The translations under genes and the position numbers were made by a program. The notes under the pieces were generated by a model. It saw only the letters and a list, made by a program, of their open reading frames with translations, did no database searches and had not been told where the DNA came from. A DNA stretch of 64,000 nucleotides from Paramecium octaurelia (Eukaryota; Ciliophora; Oligohymenophorea; Peniculida; Parameciidae). Where the stretch lies: contig CAJJDP010000001.1 in the NCBI GenBank assembly GCA_905182995.1, forward strand, positions 78,692-142,691, in the 5' to 3' direction. Shown here piece by piece: positions 46,370 to 56,883 of this stretch (the first letter of the stretch is position 1; the number at the start of each line of letters is the position of its first letter).

Positions 46370-47272
46370 TCAGTCAAATCGTAACTATTATCTCGTTTTA
46401 CTTTTGGGCATTCTTATGGATGAGTTTTCTTATTTCCTTGTTTTGCATGAGGTTTTAGCTTCAGATTTAGTTAACTTCCTTTCAGATTATGGAGACTGTT
46501 TAGTTGTCAATAAGGTTTGCAGTAATAATTTTTGATTCTTGAGTAAGGAGATTTCATCTTTAATTGTTCTTTTTTCAGTCTCAAATTTTTATGCAAATTC
46601 GAATGTTTAGTGTTTTAATTTGTCAATCTCATGTCGATAAAGACTCAAGAGCTTATCATCATTTTATTGCTGAGAAGTTGAGGAACGAGTAGGAACATTT
46701 AAAGTTCTCTATGTGCAAGCACCTTCTGAATCTAATTCTTCACCTGTCATAATAGAGGATTTTTTTGAATGTTTTCCAATTATTTATTTATCGCTTTTTT
46801 ATTATGATGATTGAGACACTCTCAATTTCAGATTTAAATCATATATTACTTCATCCTTTTATTTTAACTGTTATTTAAGACTATCAATAATTAGCTCATA
46901 TTTTTGCTTAGCCAATCTCATCAATTTATCATGCTCAAGTTATGCTTGCAACAATTGCTCTTACAATAATAATTCTTTGCTATAAAATTCTTGCTGTTGT
47001 TGATGCAATTTCTGTTTCAATTGTTAAATTGATTTCTGAATCTAGATTTCTTTAGATTGAGCAATAGGCTTTGTTTTGCATTATTGATTCAATGAATCTG
47101 GGTATTCTTCTGGTTCTGTTTGATTTTTAGAGTAATTTTGAAAACGACCATGCAAAAGTGATTTTATCTGTTCACTTGGTTTTATCATAGCCATAGATTC
47201 ACTAGTATAGGATGAATACACCAGGTCGTCTGGACTCTAAAATGCCTAATATAACTATGGTCTAGAGCTCAT
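46370..47272 (-). CDS. Coiled-coil protein
   Basis: About 300 residues in one intron-free frame. After an N-terminal Ser/Gln-rich segment (MSSRPQLYQAFQSPDDLVYS), most of the protein is a Gln/Leu/Glu/Lys coiled coil (KEIQIQKSIQQLKQKLHQQQ; KYELIIDSLKQQLKQKDEVI). The C-terminus is basic (IRMPKSKTRQQLRFD). No signal, membrane helix or catalytic motif. A structural or scaffolding role is likely but not assigned. It converges on the dynactin p62 gene with 37 nt between stops. Confidence 0.7.
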
Positions 47273-47517
47273 TTATGACAAATATAATTAATATCAACTC
47301 AAATAATAGTAATACATGATATAATAAGTGAATAGTTATTTTACATTCAAATATTTATCTATATTCAATAAAACAATAGTGTTATTGAAAGAAATATATT
47401 CATGCTTTATGAATCAGAATACAAAATCTAAATGCAATAAGTCTAATTTTTTTGTATGTCAAGCCTATTTGATTGAGGAAGGAGGTGTAAAATATTATAA
47501 ATTATAATCACTAATGC

Positions 47518-48796
47518 TTCAATTTAGCAACCCAATTCTTTATTAAAATAAATGTAGCTAATGAATATGCCTCTTAGATTTCTGTCTCATCTACTTCTAT
47601 CATCATAAGCTTTTGGTCGATCTCATCTTGCAAGCGAATCTGTTGGCCTTCATTTAACCATGGATCCCTTGCTAATTCTTTGATTGTAGCTCTACGAGAT
47701 GGATCTTTATTTAGACATTTCTACAGAAAAGTCTTAAATTCATTTCTACAATTTGGATATTGAATTCTATTAATATAACAATTGTTTACTCATTTTATTC
47801 TATTAAATCCATAATGTCTTGAATTTCAACTGCAAGAAAGGGTACTGTCAAAAAAGCAAATGAATATATTGAAATTCCTAATGCCCAAATATCAGCAGCC
47901 TTTCTATCAAATAATCCATTTTAAAAACACTCAGGAGCCATAAATAAATAGGTGCCATTGGTACCAAAATACTCAGTGTCTCCATTAATAATTTGAGATA
48001 CTCCAAAGTCACAGATTTTGGCTCTAAACTTTTGATCAAATAAAATGTTTTAAGGTTTTAGATCTCTATGCACTATTCCTAATTCATGCACTATATTGAT
48101 ATTAAAGTATTTTACTTTGGTATAAACCCTTTATAATGTCTCTACAAATTATTCTCAATTTTTCTTCTGTTAGTTTAAAATCTTAATGTGTTAAAATAAA
48201 TTATCCTAAATCTTCATTCCATTCAATCAATTACCCATTTTGTGCATACTCCATTACTTTGATAATTAAAGCAGTGAATACCCATATACATTTTATTTGA
48301 ATTAGGAGAATCAATAATTTCATAAAGACGAATAATATTAGGATGACGTAACTTCTTCATAATAGCAATTTCCTTAGCCACATTTTAAAATGCATTCTTA
48401 ATCTTAACAACTACCATGATAATCAAATATATAACCTCCATTTAAATCCGTGTAATACTCTCGTTACTTTTTGAGTCTGCTTTTATTTAGTATTTTTATA
48501 GCATAATTTTATAAATTTTTTTCCGCAAGCCTAACCTTTCCAAATGTACCTTAACCTAAAACCTATTTTAATGTGTAATCATTAAGTTTTTTTTCGCCTT
48601 CAATAGTATGAGACTTTCTTAGATTCACGGTTTCCTTGATCTTTTGCCTTTGAGGGACAGAGTGCGAACTCAATTATATTGTGGTTTTCTATTATTCGGT
48701 ATTCTCTTAGACTGCCGGTGGTGCTTATTTAATTGGCTTATCATCAAAATCATCAAATTCTTTATCATTTCGCTTTAGACATCCACAATTTCCCAT
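47518..48796 (-). CDS. CaMKK/SNF1-upstream-type protein kinase, N-myristoylated
   Basis: About 390 residues. The N-terminus MGNCGC is a clear N-myristoylation site with palmitoylatable cysteines, so the kinase is probably membrane-bound. Domain motifs: LGQGTFGKVRLA, YAIKILNKS, NVAKEIAIMKKLRHPNIIRL, IVHRDLKPQNILF, CDFGVS, FMAPECF, and ADIWALGISIYSF. The DFGVS, FMAPE and NVAKEIAIMKK wording is typical of CaMKK-type kinases, which phosphorylate AMPK/SNF1. A C-terminal extension (EGQQIRLQDEIDQKLMMIEV) follows. Introns include one of 25 nt at 48257-48281 that ends in AAG. The start at 48796 is fixed by the MGNC site. An AMPK beta subunit gene lies 8 kb away. Confidence 0.82.
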
Positions 48797-48871
48797 ACTA
48801 TTGAAAATGAATTCACTTTAATAATTAAATTATATCTATTGATTGAGAATAAATTAAAACATTATAGTATG

Positions 48872-50102
48872 TCATTATATTGATAATATTTCACTTTGAC
48901 GCCACTTTGTTGGTTAGCCATTTTACCAAACTCCTTTTCTTATTTTGTTTTTATAAATAAATGCTCCTTCGCCATGTTATTTACCATTTTTCCAATTACC
49001 TTTATACAACCTGCCATCCGACCAATCCAATTCCCCATACCCTTCTCTTTAGTCTTTTTCAAACTAAAATTACTCGTAAAATTAATATACATTCCCCTTG
49101 TAGATCTTTCCGTCGGGCCAAATATATATTCCATACCCATGCATCTAATTAAACATCCATTCTCCTTTATACTAATTTCAATCTCCTATATACCTTTTTG
49201 CCATCCCTCCAAATGTATTCTCCATTCCCATGAGGCATTCCATCCAGTAATTCCCCTTCGTATTTGGAACCATCAGGCCAATAAAACACTCCATATCCAG
49301 TTTTTTAACCATTTAAGTAATTGCCTTCATATTTTTAACCATTTTTCCACTCCTCAACACCTTTCTCATTATAGATATCTATGTTTACCCCATGTTATTT
49401 ATCATCCACCCATTCACCATTGTATGTAGTTCCGTCTATGGTAACATATTTTCCAGTTCCCCAAGCCTTGTCACTCCTCCATTCTCCTTCGTAACTTACA
49501 TTATACACTTATAATTTACTAATCCCCGTTTGGAAGAACCATTCTCCCATATCCTTACTACTGATCGTTGTACCACTCTCCTTCATAGATTGATCCAAAA
49601 GGATATAACTATTTTCCAAACCCGTGTCTTTTGCCATCTGACCATTATCCCATATAAAAGGATCTAATTTCTACTTCAGAAATACCCTGCTTCGATTTGA
49701 ACTGGACCAGCATAAGTAAGTGTCTGATCTTTGATTATTGGAAATGGAAACGGACCTTTGATTCTTAACATAAATACCTAAAGAATTAAATATGGTTAGA
49801 GCTAGTGAGGATTGTTCATCAAATATCTATACTATTAAAAGAATGCATATATACATTAGTGTTCTCGATCAACACTCCTCGATAACTCTTAATGCTTCCA
49901 TAATTCTCTTCCTGTGCTATATTTTAATATGAACTAATACATCGATTTTTTCTGATCTTATGGGTGAACTTGGAGTTTCATTGGATTCCTTAATTTTTGT
50001 AGGTTCCTTAATCTCCAAATTCTCGTTACTTATTTAGATTGGAGCTGGATTAGCAGTAAAAGATTCTTTGTCTTGCGTAGTGTTTGCACAACACGAGCCC
50101 AT
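48872..50102 (-). CDS. Acylated MORN-repeat protein
   Basis: About 390 residues. N-terminus MGSCCANTTQDK has a myristoyl Gly and two Cys for palmitoylation. A Pro/Ser-rich linker is followed by about nine MORN repeats, for example FYMGQWSDGKRHGFGKQLYP, IYEGEWYNDQQQGYGRM, YNGEWVDDKQHGV, YEGNYLNGQKTGYGVFYWPD, YEGELLDGMPHGNGEYIWRD and LYKGNWKNGKQHGEGAFIY. Dual acylation plus MORN repeats indicates a protein lying on the cytoplasmic face of the cell or ciliary membrane. Several short introns are present, including one of 24 nt near the N-terminus and one between repeats. The long open plus-strand frame over 48896-49429 is its antisense shadow. Confidence 0.8.
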
Positions 50103-50177
50103 CTAATTATTTTAATTTTATATATAATATTTTATAATAATTAACTACTCATCATTGAAACCTATCTGACAAAAGAC

Positions 50178-50864
50178 TCAAACAAAATACTTTTTTTGGC
50201 TTGGAATTATCAAAAATTCTTTTGGCAGTTTAATGGGGCTTTTTGATGATTTTATCGAGACTTATCCAGATTCTAATTAGTTATTTTTTTGTTCCGTATT
50301 GCAAAATGTGAATCCGAGCGAGGATAGTTCTTCCATACTCTTATGTGAATTCTTTTACCTAGATATTAGTTATGATCTTACTTGCTCAATTAGTTCTTCT
50401 GTTTAGTACATTGTCTTTCAGTTTAAGATGTGCTTGATCTCTACTGATTTACTGTGGAAATGTCATTATTTGTTATTAACTAATTTATGATTGAATCTTT
50501 AGCTAAGTTTTATTTTTTTAGTTAAATATTTTCTTATATTAATTATTGTATCAGCTAAGAATTAGCAACGTAACATTTTGTCACCTCTAGGGGATTTATC
50601 TGATACGAGTTATCACTTATTTTTCTTTAATTTATCAAAGAAGGAATTTATTTTTAGGTTGGTTCTGTTTGCTTTGTTGTAGTTTCGCAATGAGAGGGTT
50701 TTTCCACCTGTTCATTAGTATATTAATACCTTATAACTATTTCCAGGAATCTTCTAAGAACTTCCTTGATCAGACCTGATATCTGTCACATTTTTTTAAA
50801 TGCAGTTATGGAATTTTTAATCAACAGTAACTTTTACATTGGACTTCTTTGTTTACAACATCAT
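50178..50864 (-). CDS. Hypothetical coiled/disordered protein
   Basis: About 210 residues, not recognised. It starts at 50864 (MMLQTKKSNVKVTVDQ) and is Gln/Asn/Lys/Ser-rich. A helical core (SQLIQQLIQENIQLKKQNLA) is followed by EELSSLGFTFCNTE and a Ser/Lys/Pro tail (SIKSSKSPIKLPKEFLIIPS). Two introns are used: 22 nt ending in CAG near 50715, and 23 nt ending in TAG near 50365. The second selects the most protein-like C-terminal frame among three. No motif, signal or membrane helix. Confidence 0.55.
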
Positions 50865-51190
50865 GAACAATTATTCTTTTGGTTATAATAAATATAAATT
50901 ATAAACAATCAAATAATACATTATATATCAATTCCAAATCTGGCCAGTGAAATAAATGCATTAAATCGTATAGTAATTAATAAATGTATTACAAATCTCT
51001 CATAAACTTACAACAAATTAATTTAATTTTATTTTTCCCTTTTTTAAAATCCAAATAGTATTTCTTCCTCATTTTTATTCTTTATTTTTCAATAAAGGAC
51101 AAGAATATAAATGGTTTAGAATATTTACAATTATGTGGATGTAATTTTAAAATAGAAATATATATAAATAATTTATATAAATAATTAAAA
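50865..51190. other. Divergent promoter region
   Basis: About 325 nt of A+T-rich DNA between two divergently transcribed genes. No coding-like frame seen. Confidence 0.45.
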
Positions 51191-51657
51191 ATGATTCGTC
51201 TTGCTCATAGCAAATCAGTGGCACGCTTTTCTGGAGCTCTTTGGGGACCCATCCATGAAAGACCAATTGTTGACAGAGTGATGTCTACATCATAATGGCC
51301 AGTCCCATACTATTAGAGAATCTTTAAGGCATATCCTGTTAGATGTAAAATGTTATTAAGAAAAAAGAAAACAAATAAACTTGGGCAATGAATTTGGCTG
51401 GAGCAGAAATTCATGATATCAATTGGTATTGCGCTAAGCAAGCATTAAGCAGAACTCTTAAAGGAAGATAAGCTGTGGAATATGTAGAGAATAATATCCC
51501 AACCTAAAGTAAATAATTTCAAATAACAAAAGGTTATATTGTTATTCAAAAGGATGTTTCAAGAATGGCAAAAGCATATGTTAGTGATTTAAGTCTTTTC
51601 CTAAGTGTGGCAAATAAGGAAAGCAAAGTCATATTAGACTCTGTTGAATTGATTTGA
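51191..51657 (+). CDS. Small hypothetical protein
   Basis: About 145 residues. The N-terminus (MIRLAHSKSVARFSGALWGP) is basic, hydroxylated and free of acidic residues, like a mitochondrial targeting sequence. The core (AGAEIHDINWYCAKQALSRT; EYVENNIPTQSKQFQITKGY) looks folded but I could not assign a family. A 23-nt intron at 51338-51360 (GTT...AAG) is needed to connect the two halves. Without it the frame ends at a TGA about 40 codons before the conserved-looking part begins. TGA at 51655-51657. Mitochondrial location is an inference. Confidence 0.55.
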
Positions 51658-52105
51658 AATAAAGAGAAATATATTATATAAATATGCATTTACAAATTCA
51701 CATGAATAAATAAAATCTCGAATTTTAGTAATATAAAATATCGAATAATTTATGATTTTTTACAAAAATTCTTGCTTTAATATTTGATTTCTGAAAATTG
51801 TAACAGTACATTCAAAATAGTTTTATCATTATCACGAATAAATTTCACTTACTTAATATAAATCCTTAATTATCAGATTAAATTGAGAAATTATTTTATT
51901 AAAAAATACGTATTCATTACCATAGAAATTTGAAAAATGCTGAAATTAATTCCTTTTTAATAGAAAATACTCATCTGCCTAAATTCTAAACTTTTCAAAT
52001 TTGACTCTTCTACAAGACGCATTTGATATTGTTTTAACTATATTAAATTAAATAAGAATTTTAGATAGATCCAAAAATTTTTATATTCCATGTATCTATG
52101 TATTT
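51658..52105. other. A+T-rich non-coding stretch
   Basis: About 450 nt between the small hypothetical gene and the duplicated block. No coding-like frame was seen on either strand. Confidence 0.45.
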
Positions 52106-52132
52106 ATTTTTAAAATTAATATATGTTATTGA

Positions 52133-52449
52133 TCAAAGCTTAGCTTTTTCATTCCATTTTGGCCAAACGCCTTCAATTACTTTAATGTATTATTCTTAAG
52201 CCTTTTCTTTAGAGATGCTTCCTAACTTCTTCCAAGCATCATATTTAGCTCTCTCTACTACTTTTAATTTACTGGGAGCTGAACCTTTGCAAGGTCCTTC
52301 AGAAATCTAAAAATAAATTTATATATAATCACTTGTTTGAACAGAGCATAAAGTTACAATTTCTATGAATTGTCTAACTCCTTTCCTCCTGTATTTCCTG
52401 ATTTAATAAATTTCTAAACAAGATCAAACCTTTCTTGAACTGTGCTCAT
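52133..52449 (-). CDS. Acyl-CoA-binding protein (first copy)
   Basis: About 96 residues, close to the usual ACBP length. Motifs: VQERFDLVQKFIKSG, KLQLYALFKQ (the conserved KLxLYxLYKQ with the ligand-binding Tyr), SEGPCKGSAPSKLKVVERAK, YDAWKKLGSISKEKAQEQYI, then VIEGVWPKWNEKAKL. The protein binds medium- and long-chain acyl-CoA esters in the cytosol. A 26-nt intron starting GTG and ending TAG splits the KQ|ISEG junction. Start 52449; stop 52133-52135. An identical copy lies at 53481-53797, probably an assembly duplicate. Confidence 0.88.
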
Positions 52450-52526
52450 ATAATAATTATTAATTAAATTAATGTAATTTTTTGCATTATAGGGTGACTG
52501 TGAAAAATATAAATTTTGTAATTAAA

Positions 52527-53452
52527 TCATACCAATTCAATATTAGTCAAATAATTTTGTTCATTTATATGAGAATATGTAAAGGACAAAAGTTTTCCTT
52601 TTTGCACTTGGTGTTTTAAAATTGTATAATTCTTTTCTTTCAACTTCCCAATTTCAATCTGAAGTTTAGATTTACTTTAATTTATTTTATCTATTTAAAA
52701 TTATCATCAAATCGTACTTATTATTTAATACTTTAAAGTAATTTTATCAATAGTTAGGCATTCCTTATTTTAATATACTTCGAACTCATACAATACTCTA
52801 AATTCTTCATAAGCGCAATCATTTAATTCTGAATTTAAATAGGCAGTGTTTATAAAAGGTTTTCCTTCTACTAATTGTATTTCAGAATTAATTGATTTTC
52901 TGTAGATTCCTTAAGCTCCAACAATACTACCTTAATTTGTTAAAATATTGATATCATGAAGTTCGTGATCTTAATTAAATTCATCTGTAATCCTACCTTG
53001 ATGTTAAATACTATCTAATGAAAACATTTTGTTTAATTCTAAAAAACCTGTTAGTTGATTTGATTCGCCTTGATCGAAATATAGTGATTTAAATATTTTA
53101 TTCTCTTAGAATGAAAACGATTTTTCTTATAATGTATTATTCCCCTCTAAACACTCGCCAAAATTAAAGGACTCATGATTAAAAGTAAAAATTTTCATAA
53201 TTTTGCATGCTCCTTTATAATGGAGAATTTATATTTCCTTAATATTTTCATTTATTGTATACGTTTCCTTTGTTAAATTGGAATCATTTAAATCAGCTTT
53301 AGATAACCCATAGATCTGTCCATTGAGTTTATACAAATTCATTTAATTTGTTATTTATGTTTCATTGTTATTTTTAATGATAGAAATAAATTTCTCATGC
53401 AATTCTGTAATAATTCCATTGTTGACTTTTTCATTACTCTTCAAAATACTAA
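52527..53452 (-). pseudogene. Truncated duplicate of the unknown gene at 53875-55058
   Basis: The 3' part of the gene, from its TGA at 52527-52529 up to the N at 53453, identical to the corresponding part of the downstream copy. It lacks the start and the first coding segment. Because the break coincides exactly with the N, it is more likely an assembly fragment than a real broken gene. Confidence 0.8.
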
Positions 53453-53453
53453 N
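53453..53453. other. Single ambiguous base (N) at duplication junction
   Basis: The only N in the window. It joins the end of repeat copy 1 to the first base of copy 2, so it marks a scaffold join or minimal gap rather than a base-call problem. Confidence 0.95.
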
Positions 53454-54800
53454 ATTTTTAAAATTAATATATGTTATTGATCAAAGCTTAGCTTTTTCAT
53501 TCCATTTTGGCCAAACGCCTTCAATTACTTTAATGTATTATTCTTAAGCCTTTTCTTTAGAGATGCTTCCTAACTTCTTCCAAGCATCATATTTAGCTCT
53601 CTCTACTACTTTTAATTTACTGGGAGCTGAACCTTTGCAAGGTCCTTCAGAAATCTAAAAATAAATTTATATATAATCACTTGTTTGAACAGAGCATAAA
53701 GTTACAATTTCTATGAATTGTCTAACTCCTTTCCTCCTGTATTTCCTGATTTAATAAATTTCTAAACAAGATCAAACCTTTCTTGAACTGTGCTCATATA
53801 ATAATTATTAATTAAATTAATGTAATTTTTTGCATTATAGGGTGACTGTGAAAAATATAAATTTTGTAATTAAATCATACCAATTCAATATTAGTCAAAT
53901 AATTTTGTTCATTTATATGAGAATATGTAAAGGACAAAAGTTTTCCTTTTTGCACTTGGTGTTTTAAAATTGTATAATTCTTTTCTTTCAACTTCCCAAT
54001 TTCAATCTGAAGTTTAGATTTACTTTAATTTATTTTATCTATTTAAAATTATCATCAAATCGTACTTATTATTTAATACTTTAAAGTAATTTTATCAATA
54101 GTTAGGCATTCCTTATTTTAATATACTTCGAACTCATACAATACTCTAAATTCTTCATAAGCGCAATCATTTAATTCTGAATTTAAATAGGCAGTGTTTA
54201 TAAAAGGTTTTCCTTCTACTAATTGTATTTCAGAATTAATTGATTTTCTGTAGATTCCTTAAGCTCCAACAATACTACCTTAATTTGTTAAAATATTGAT
54301 ATCATGAAGTTCGTGATCTTAATTAAATTCATCTGTAATCCTACCTTGATGTTAAATACTATCTAATGAAAACATTTTGTTTAATTCTAAAAAACCTGTT
54401 AGTTGATTTGATTCGCCTTGATCGAAATATAGTGATTTAAATATTTTATTCTCTTAGAATGAAAACGATTTTTCTTATAATGTATTATTCCCCTCTAAAC
54501 ACTCGCCAAAATTAAAGGACTCATGATTAAAAGTAAAAATTTTCATAATTTTGCATGCTCCTTTATAATGGAGAATTTATATTTCCTTAATATTTTCATT
54601 TATTGTATACGTTTCCTTTGTTAAATTGGAATCATTTAAATCAGCTTTAGATAACCCATAGATCTGTCCATTGAGTTTATACAAATTCATTTAATTTGTT
54701 ATTTATGTTTCATTGTTATTTTTAATGATAGAAATAAATTTCTCATGCAATTCTGTAATAATTCCATTGTTGACTTTTTCATTACTCTTCAAAATACTAA
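53454..54800. repeat. Direct repeat, copy 2 (1,347 nt)
   Basis: Second copy of the block at 52106-53452. It continues without a break into the 5' part of the unknown gene, so this copy has the intact locus. Confidence 0.92.
53481..53797 (-). CDS. Acyl-CoA-binding protein (second copy)
   Basis: Identical to the gene at 52133-52449, including its GTG...TAG intron: KLQLYALFKQ, YDAWKKLGSISKEKAQEQYI, VIEGVWPKWNEKAKL. If the duplication is an assembly error, this is the real locus, since the gene upstream of it is complete here. Binds acyl-CoA esters. Confidence 0.85.
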
Positions 54801-55058
54801 AAAGATCTTGAAGCAAAGATTATAATTTGCTTATTTTATTCTTAAGTTATTGAACTAAACCTATTTCATTATCCTGTTTTTAATTACTTACAGAATTATT
54901 TCTAAATCTCGTTCTACTTGATTCTTTTGTGTTGATCTTTATTTTAAATTTATAACTATTACTGACTATAATTTCCCCCTGTCCAATTGTAGGTATTAAA
55001 ATTAATATGATGGAGGCTTTTATAAAAATTCATTTTCAAGAGTATCATTGTTAACCAT
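53875..55058 (-). CDS. Unknown protein, full-length copy
   Basis: About 370 residues, family not recognised. It starts at 55058 (MVNNDTLENEFLQKPPSYQF). A 26-nt intron ending in AAG (54937-54962) connects to SINTKESSRTRFRNNS. A helical stretch follows (QQLKNKISKLQSLLQDLFSI; ITELHEKFISIIKNNNE). The middle is beta-like with acidic turns (SFNFGECLEGNNTLQE; LNKMFSLDSIQHQGRIT), and a C-terminal coiled coil ends in NEQNYLTNIELV. A 27-nt intron (GTA...TAG) precedes the last exon. A Cys-containing KGACKIMKIFTF block may belong to a folded domain. No signal or membrane helix. Confidence 0.6.
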
Positions 55059-55949
55059 CAGAGTTTATTTTATGGACATTACATTACCCTAATAAAACTA
55101 ATTATCAACTAACTTTCGAAATTAGTCTTTTTTAGTTAACATCACTTATATTTAATTTGAAATTAATAAAAATATCGAATTGAAATGAATAAAATATAAT
55201 TGAATATCTTTTCTTGATAATAGAATCCTAAAATTAGATTATATATTTCTGCTTGAGGGCAACATCATGTAATTAAATCCAATGATTCAAATTCAGCTAA
55301 TATCTGTAGACAGGGTTATTATTCTTACTATCAACTTTTTCTGATTTATTTAATAAGAACAAGTAAAAAATTGTATTTTTTTGGTTCTAATTGCAATATG
55401 AATTAAGATATTATAGCTTAAAATCTCCAAAGAATTTTATAGATTTTAATATTACTGTAAACTCTTTTATAATATGCAATATATATTTTTTGCTAATAAA
55501 TTGTATCTTGCTTTTAATAATCCAAAAATAGAGGAATTAGAATTTAATTAATGCACTATTTAAATAATTACAAGTATCTAAATTGATCACATACTTTGGA
55601 TTAATCATTAGAGGATATTGAGAGATTAAAACTAACTTTTTCTGGTTGTATCTAGCTATTAGTTTCTCCTAATGTTTCAAAGTTTATCTATTTTTCTACA
55701 ATAAACAGATTACTTTAAATTAGTCGCTCAAATAAAATCATATCGAAAAAATATTTTAGTAATATTTCTTAACAAATTTGAAGGCACTTTTTTCTTTAAA
55801 AAATGATATGATTCAAAAAAATTATAATTCGTTAGATTGAATATATGAAAATAACATATGGAATAATAAAGATTTTGAAGAAAATGAGCATTTTTATAGA
55901 ATATAGAGAACTTGAATGTTATGTTATATTAATATTTATTTATGATCTT
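55059..55949. other. Long A+T-rich non-coding stretch
   Basis: About 890 nt between the unknown gene's start and the AMPK beta stop. A plus-strand frame of about 65 codons at 55845-56039 overlaps the AMPK beta gene and is not protein-like. Nothing else supported. Confidence 0.4.
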
Positions 55950-56863
55950 TCAGACAACAAACAATTGTTGCTTGTTTTCTTAATATTTGTGAGTGTAAAA
56001 TTTAATTGTTGTATGCTTGGCCTTAAATCTATGTGTTAATGCATAAACACTAAAAGGGCTGTTTTTATTTGTGGTTAGACAGGCCAAATGATTAAGATTT
56101 ACATGGGGAGGAGGGGACAATGAATTAACGTTGCTAAAAATCTAGATCAAGTGATCAAATATTTCTTGCTATGATATTTATGGTTTAGCATCTTCAAGTT
56201 CCATTTAACCTTAAGGTCTAATATCTTTATTCCACATATTATTAAGTTTTTTCTCTTTTTCCTATGGAATATATATATATAAAATTTACTTCTATATAAT
56301 AGTATTTAAGTAAGTGTGGAGGAACAGGTGGAGCTTTGTCATTAAAATTGAAATCTTAAATCACCTATTTTTGATTTTAAATAACAGAGTCAGTCGGTGA
56401 TTTCTCTGGTTTAAATTATTGACTTGACTCCATGAATTCTTTAGCTTTGTTTTCAACTTTGGTTGTATCTATTACATTATTGATGTTGCCATGCTCATCT
56501 GCTGTTGTAGGATCATCAGGAGAGAATCTCCAATCACCATCCACAATAAATTTATAATGATGAATTCCTTTAGGTAAGGGTATCACTATACTAAACTCAC
56601 CGCCTTTATCTCTCTGTAATTGGTGAGTAGTTTTCCATTAGGAGAATGTGCCTGCCACGAATACCTTTTGTCCACCAAAATTCCATTTAAACTATGTATT
56701 TACAAATTCCTGTTGTGTTTATTCGATATCCTTGATACTTTTAGCAGATTTGTCGCTCATAGAGCTAAAGTTATGATTGATGATACCCTCCTGAGTTCAT
56801 ATAATTGATTGCGTGCTCATGCCTTTGAGTTTCTGTAACTAATTTACTACTTTGAGATCCCAT
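55950..56863 (-). CDS. AMP-activated protein kinase beta subunit
   Basis: About 287 residues. N-terminus MGSQSS is a myristoylation site, as in metazoan AMPK beta. A CBM48 glycogen-binding module follows: FGGQKVFVAGTFSQWKTT, then IPLPKGIHHYKFIVDGDWRF and SPDDPTTADEHGNINNVI, with the conserved Trp, Lys and Asn positions. The C-terminal ASC domain is recognisable: APPVPPHLLKYY, then SPPPHVNLNHLACLTTNK and ALTHRFKAKHTTIKFYTHKY, which bridge the alpha and gamma subunits. Introns of 22 nt (N-terminus) and 28 nt (before the ASC part) are needed. Start 56863, TGA 55950-55952. Role: scaffold of the energy-sensing kinase complex. Confidence 0.9.
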
Positions 56864-56883
56864 ATAAAATATTTAATTATAAT

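Larger units (their letters stand above)
52106..53452. repeat. Direct repeat, copy 1 (1,347 nt)
   Basis: This block is repeated at 53454-54800 with an offset of 1,348 nt. Every line I compared is identical, including non-coding and intronic positions. The copies are separated by one N. Copy 1 contains the whole acyl-CoA-binding protein gene and the 3' part of the next gene, which is cut at the N. This is what an assembly join or scaffold-gap error produces. Confidence 0.92.

Noticed and set aside
48896-49429. Plus-strand open frame of 177 codons
   Set aside because: It is antisense to the MORN-repeat gene; repetitive Gly/Trp codons read backwards give a long open frame. Composition is not protein-like.
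52133-53797. Two acyl-CoA-binding protein paralogues
   Set aside because: The copies and all flanking DNA appear identical and abut a single N, so an assembly duplicate explains them better than gene duplication.
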